From: Nitzschia sp. pyKryTriq1
Taxonomy: Eukaryota; Bacillariophyta; Bacillariophyceae; Bacillariales; Bacillariaceae
Length of the DNA: 64,000 nt
NCBI GenBank assembly: GCA_956465555.1
Contig: OY101126.1
Coordinates: 414,501-478,500 of the forward strand
Direction of reading: 5' to 3'
How positions within the stretch are numbered: the first letter of the stretch is position 1; the number at the start of each line of letters is the position of its first letter. Of the stretch, positions 61,186 through 64,000 are shown one piece after another. The position numbers and the translations under genes were made by a program. Below the pieces are notes generated by a model. It did no database searches, was not told the DNA's origin, and was given only the letters and a program-made list of their open reading frames with translations.

Positions 61186-61764
61186 TCACTTCTCCTTGTT
61201 CACCATGTCAGAAGCATTGTGCTCTTTGGGATCCCATGGCTTGAATTCCCTGGGTTGAACCCATTTCGATCGTCCCGTCCCGACCGACGACGCCCGTTTT
61301 CCTTCGCCCAGATACTCTCCTTTGACTTTGTTCCCCATTCCACCCGGATGTCCCAGCTCTCGGCCGTATATTTTGGTTGATGCTGGCTGGATTGGTCGTT
61401 TCCGTTTGACACCCGCCACGTCGTCTCGATCGAGCGCAATCCGGTCACCCTGTCGCCAAATGGCAACCCTCCATTCTTCGAGGTCGAGATTATCTTGACC
61501 AGTCACAGATTTCATCAACGTCTCGTACGCCTTTTGTAGTTTTTGGAACTTTTGAATTGCCTGTTCAGGAGAATCGGTCTTGTTGACATCTGGGTGCAAG
61601 AGCTGGGCTTTCCGCCGAAAGGCCACTTTGATGTCCGCGCTGCTGGCGGCGCCGCCCCACTCCAATCCTAAAATCGCAAAAGGGTCATTCGACTTGGTGA
61701 CTGAACCGTTCGTATAATAGGATCGACGGGCAATCCGCCAACTGGCTGTAAGAGAGCGGTGCAT
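61186..61764 (-). CDS. Mitochondrial J-domain (DnaJ-like) protein
   Basis: Co-chaperone that stimulates Hsp70 ATPase. The start MHRSLTASWRIARRS gives an Arg-rich amphipathic mitochondrial presequence of about 22 residues; total length 192. The J domain (about 26-95) has DPFAILGLEWGG, FRRKAQLLHPDVNKTD with the invariant HPD, and AIQKFQKLQKAYETLM. The rest is basic and Gly-rich with no Zn or client-binding domain (a type III J protein). An upstream stretch of the same frame (to 61899) has no ATG before this start. It may assist import or Fe-S assembly; the specific Hsp70 partner is unknown. Confidence 0.8.
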   Translation of the reverse strand: MHRSLTASWRIARRSYYTNGSVTKSNDPFAILGLEWGGAASSADIKVAFRRKAQLLHPDVNKTDSPEQAIQKFQKLQKAYETLMKSVTGQDNLDLEEWRVAIWRQGDRIALDRDDVAGVKRKRPIQPASTKIYGRELGHPGGMGNKVKGEYLGEGKRASSVGTGRSKWVQPREFKPWDPKEHNASDMVNKEK

Positions 61765-62392
61765 GGTTTGTAGTTGTGTATGTACTTGTGTACTTTCTGG
61801 AAAGAAGGAATGTCCATGGTGGGCGGTATTTGCGGTGAGAATGAGACGAAGAAGAAAAACATTACGCGCAAAATACCGCGGTAACCGGTACGGTAACACC
61901 TCGCCACTTGCCAGCTATTCAAAGATTAAAACATGTACCCCCAAGCACAAAGCCCCAAAATAGACTATATGTAGTGTAGTATGGTTATTCTTCATTACGA
62001 CCCTTGCTCAGGGTGTGACTGACGTCAGTATGAGAGACCGCCCGCCCCGTCCGCCCGCCCGCCGGAGAGATCAGATCAGACGTGAGAGCAAGACGATGTT
62101 GTTGTCAATAGCTACTAGTAGGTCTACTTGGACGAAGCAAGGAGCAATGGAACAGAACGAAAGCGACAATCCAAGATTCGTGTACTATGCTGATACTGTA
62201 CTTGTTTTGCTTGCTTGTCGCCTCCAGCATCTGCAAGTAGAAACTATACAGATACTACGGAGTAGCTACTCCTAGCAGAGAAGCACAACAACATAATAAC
62301 CGTTGCCAACTTTCCAGTTTGAGAGCAATGGATCACAAGGATAATACCTGTACCTGTACTAATATTTTCGTTCTCTACTGATAATAAATGAG
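61765..62392. other. Intergenic region between J-protein and RCC1-repeat genes
   Basis: About 630 bases between two minus-strand genes: J-protein promoter and 3' flank of the RCC1-repeat gene. A cgcccgccccgtccgcccgcccgcc stretch near 62040 is C-rich. No gene recognised. Confidence 0.4.
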
Positions 62393-63622
62393 TTAGTCCT
62401 CGACAAGACAGCCTGCATGCGCCCATCCTGCTGACATGGCCACTACACGATGGTCCGCGAGAGTATGAATCAGTTTGGCTTGGTTGAGATTCTTTGTATT
62501 CGGTCCCAAACCCAAAGATCCAGTTTTTCCAACGCCCCAAACATAGATCTGATGGTCTTCTGATAGTGCCATTGTGTAGTCGTTGCCACATTCGACGTCA
62601 ATTATCTTTGTGTGTAGTACTTCTGGGACACGTACGGGTTCCAAGAAAAGACTCGATCCCCAAGTGAACAGTTCGCCACTGTCCGTAACACAGGCAGCAT
62701 GTGAATGCCCCGCCGCTACCTTGGTGACAGTTCGGTTGAGTAGTTCGTCAGCATCCAGGAGGTACGGAACTTGTTCCATCGAATACATGTCGACAGCCAT
62801 TCCGAACCCTGTTCCGAGCTGCCCTTTGTGATTGCGTCCCCAGCCATAGATAACACCATCAGCTAGCGCCAAAGTAAAGGACTTTCCACCAGCGATTTGA
62901 TCGGCCTTTTTCAGAATTTCTACTGGCTCGAGGAAGAGTTGATCCACCGAGGTTTCTCCATTTCCCAGCCGGCCGTAACTCGAGGATCCCGTAGTCAACA
63001 CTTCTCCTTCTCGAGTCAAGACAGTCATGTGTGATTCACCCATGACGGCATCTTTGACATAACATCCATCTTCTACCAAAGATTCGACCAATTTTGGTTC
63101 CAAATAGGATTCGCCATCGCCCTGGCCGAGACATCCCATACCCGCCACCAGCGACCCACCAAATCCAAACGTATACAAATCTCCCTCTCGCGTCACCACG
63201 GCCGTATTACTGGGCCCAAAGGCTACTTTTTCCGCGGCAGGCAGGTTCGGAATTTTTGTCAATTTGGGGACAGGATTGGTGTGGCCGAGGCCCAATTGGC
63301 CCGACTTGTTGGTGCCCGCCACGAGAACGTCACCGTTCTTCAAAATCACCGCCGTATCGGTGGGCCCACACGACACACTGACAATCTCATCTTCCAACTC
63401 TCCCACTTTGGTGGGCTCCCACACAATCTTCTCCGTCGTGTCCTGCAAGAGAGAACCATTCGTATTGGCTCCCCAAGTGTACAGGGACAACGGTGAAGGT
63501 GCGGCTTGGGTTGTGGAAAATGTGCGACTTGCTGCCGCGGCGGTGCGAAGAAAACAAGCAGGCGGACACCGCCGTACCACAAATGCCCCTTTTGTTCTCA
63601 GTACTTGTAGTGAGCCTAGCAT
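62393..63622 (-). CDS. Mitochondrial RCC1-repeat beta-propeller protein
   Basis: A 409-residue protein of the RCC1 superfamily. The N-terminus (MLGSLQVLRTKGAFVVRRCP...AAAASRTFSTT) is an Arg-rich mitochondrial presequence. Seven blades follow: LYTWGANTNGSLL, VLVAGTNKSGQLGLGH, LYTFGFGGSLVAGMG, VLTTGSSSYGRLGNG, IYGWGRNHKGQLGTG, LFTWGSSLFLEP and IYVWGVGKTGSLGLG, completing a propeller. It may act on mitochondrial translation or Rho-type GTPases (as human RCC1L does), but the partner is not evident. It lies upstream, in tandem, of the J-protein gene on the same strand; the common organelle target suggests only loose association. Confidence 0.82.
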   Translation of the reverse strand: MLGSLQVLRTKGAFVVRRCPPACFLRTAAAASRTFSTTQAAPSPLSLYTWGANTNGSLLQDTTEKIVWEPTKVGELEDEIVSVSCGPTDTAVILKNGDVLVAGTNKSGQLGLGHTNPVPKLTKIPNLPAAEKVAFGPSNTAVVTREGDLYTFGFGGSLVAGMGCLGQGDGESYLEPKLVESLVEDGCYVKDAVMGESHMTVLTREGEVLTTGSSSYGRLGNGETSVDQLFLEPVEILKKADQIAGGKSFTLALADGVIYGWGRNHKGQLGTGFGMAVDMYSMEQVPYLLDADELLNRTVTKVAAGHSHAACVTDSGELFTWGSSLFLEPVRVPEVLHTKIIDVECGNDYTMALSEDHQIYVWGVGKTGSLGLGPNTKNLNQAKLIHTLADHRVVAMSAGWAHAGCLVED

Positions 63623-64000
63623 ATTCTTCTGGTTCGTCGACGAGCAAAGGGGTTTGTAAGGCGAAGATGAAACAAATAATTATTGTATTGGAACAGGCAC
63701 AAGTTTCAGAAATGGGTTGACATCTCTTTTTCATCATTCACCATCATCGTGGGGTCGGATGAGATGGGATGCGAGATCGCGAAGCGCAAAACGAGATCGA
63801 CGACCCCTTCGACTTTAGGACAACCGCACAGACGCACCATCAAAAACTCACTCATCTTGAAGCGAAGCAAGGACAGACATGCAGACTGATTTTGTCTTTT
63901 CATGTCATCGAATTAGCTCAGCTCCAAGATTCTGCTACACTACGAGAGACTCTCTGGTAGTGAGTGGGAGACTTTACTTTTCCATAGATATAATCAATGT
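63623..64000. other. Right edge, upstream of the RCC1-repeat gene
   Basis: About 380 bases, presumably the promoter of the RCC1-repeat gene. Short frames here are not supported. No gene seen. Confidence 0.4.

Noticed and set aside
1-64000. CRISPR arrays, bacterial-type operons or ribosome binding sites
   Set aside because: The window is eukaryotic nuclear DNA with spliceosomal introns; no regularly spaced repeats of the CRISPR kind were seen.

Overview
The window comes from a nuclear genome of a photosynthetic stramenopile, most probably a diatom. Several precursors carry a signal peptide followed by an ASAFAP-like cleavage site, as used for import into a four-membrane plastid. Three of these add a twin-arginine thylakoid signal. 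Introns are few and short (80-140 bp; one of 410 bp), genes are densely packed and often convergent, and two remnants resemble the Copia-type (CoDi) retrotransposons known from diatoms. The species cannot be named from the sequence alone.

Layout. 0.1-7.4 kb: ribosomal protein eL29 (two exons), a membrane-anchored calcium-dependent apyrase, a sigma-type glutathione S-transferase, an MsrB-like protein split by an IQ-motif insertion, and an acyl-protein thioesterase. 9.1-14.1 kb: a 1665-residue membrane protein with five EF-hand-like repeats and a long acidic, Ser/Arg/Tyr-rich tail. 15.4-19.2 kb: a three-exon plasma-membrane-type Ca2+-ATPase. 21-30 kb: a plastid-related block with an EF-hand protein, two related PsbP-like thylakoid-lumen proteins and a mitochondrial-carrier-family protein with a plastid/thylakoid presequence. 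30-37.9 kb: a phosphate symporter, an RluA pseudouridine synthase whose reading frame is shifted once, the ribosome-biogenesis factor UTP5/WDR43, an LRR protein and a membrane-anchored parvulin. 38-45 kb: a Gag fossil, a small protein with a Cys-Gly repeat, and two more LRR proteins. 45-51.4 kb: mitochondrial ribosomal protein uS5m, the ubiquitin-activating enzyme E1 (UBA1) and a lectin-like membrane protein. 51.7-52.9 kb: an internally deleted Copia-like LTR element with matching ends. 53-63.6 kb: a P-loop sulfotransferase, an unrecognised membrane protein, a Golgi-type glycosyltransferase candidate, a LURP/Tubby-like protein, a fatty acid hydroxylase/sterol desaturase family protein, a mitochondrial J protein and a mitochondrial RCC1-repeat protein.

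Most genes are housekeeping and not obviously linked. Two loose themes appear: calcium handling between 1 and 22 kb, and plastid-lumen targeting between 21 and 30 kb. The least explained items are the EF-hand/Ser-rich membrane protein, the MsrB-like protein lacking the catalytic cysteine, the carrier with lumen-type targeting, the Cys-Gly repeat protein, and islands of GTAC/ACCGGT palindromes between genes. Exon joins were inferred by hand from splice consensus and family fit; no transcript or database evidence was available.
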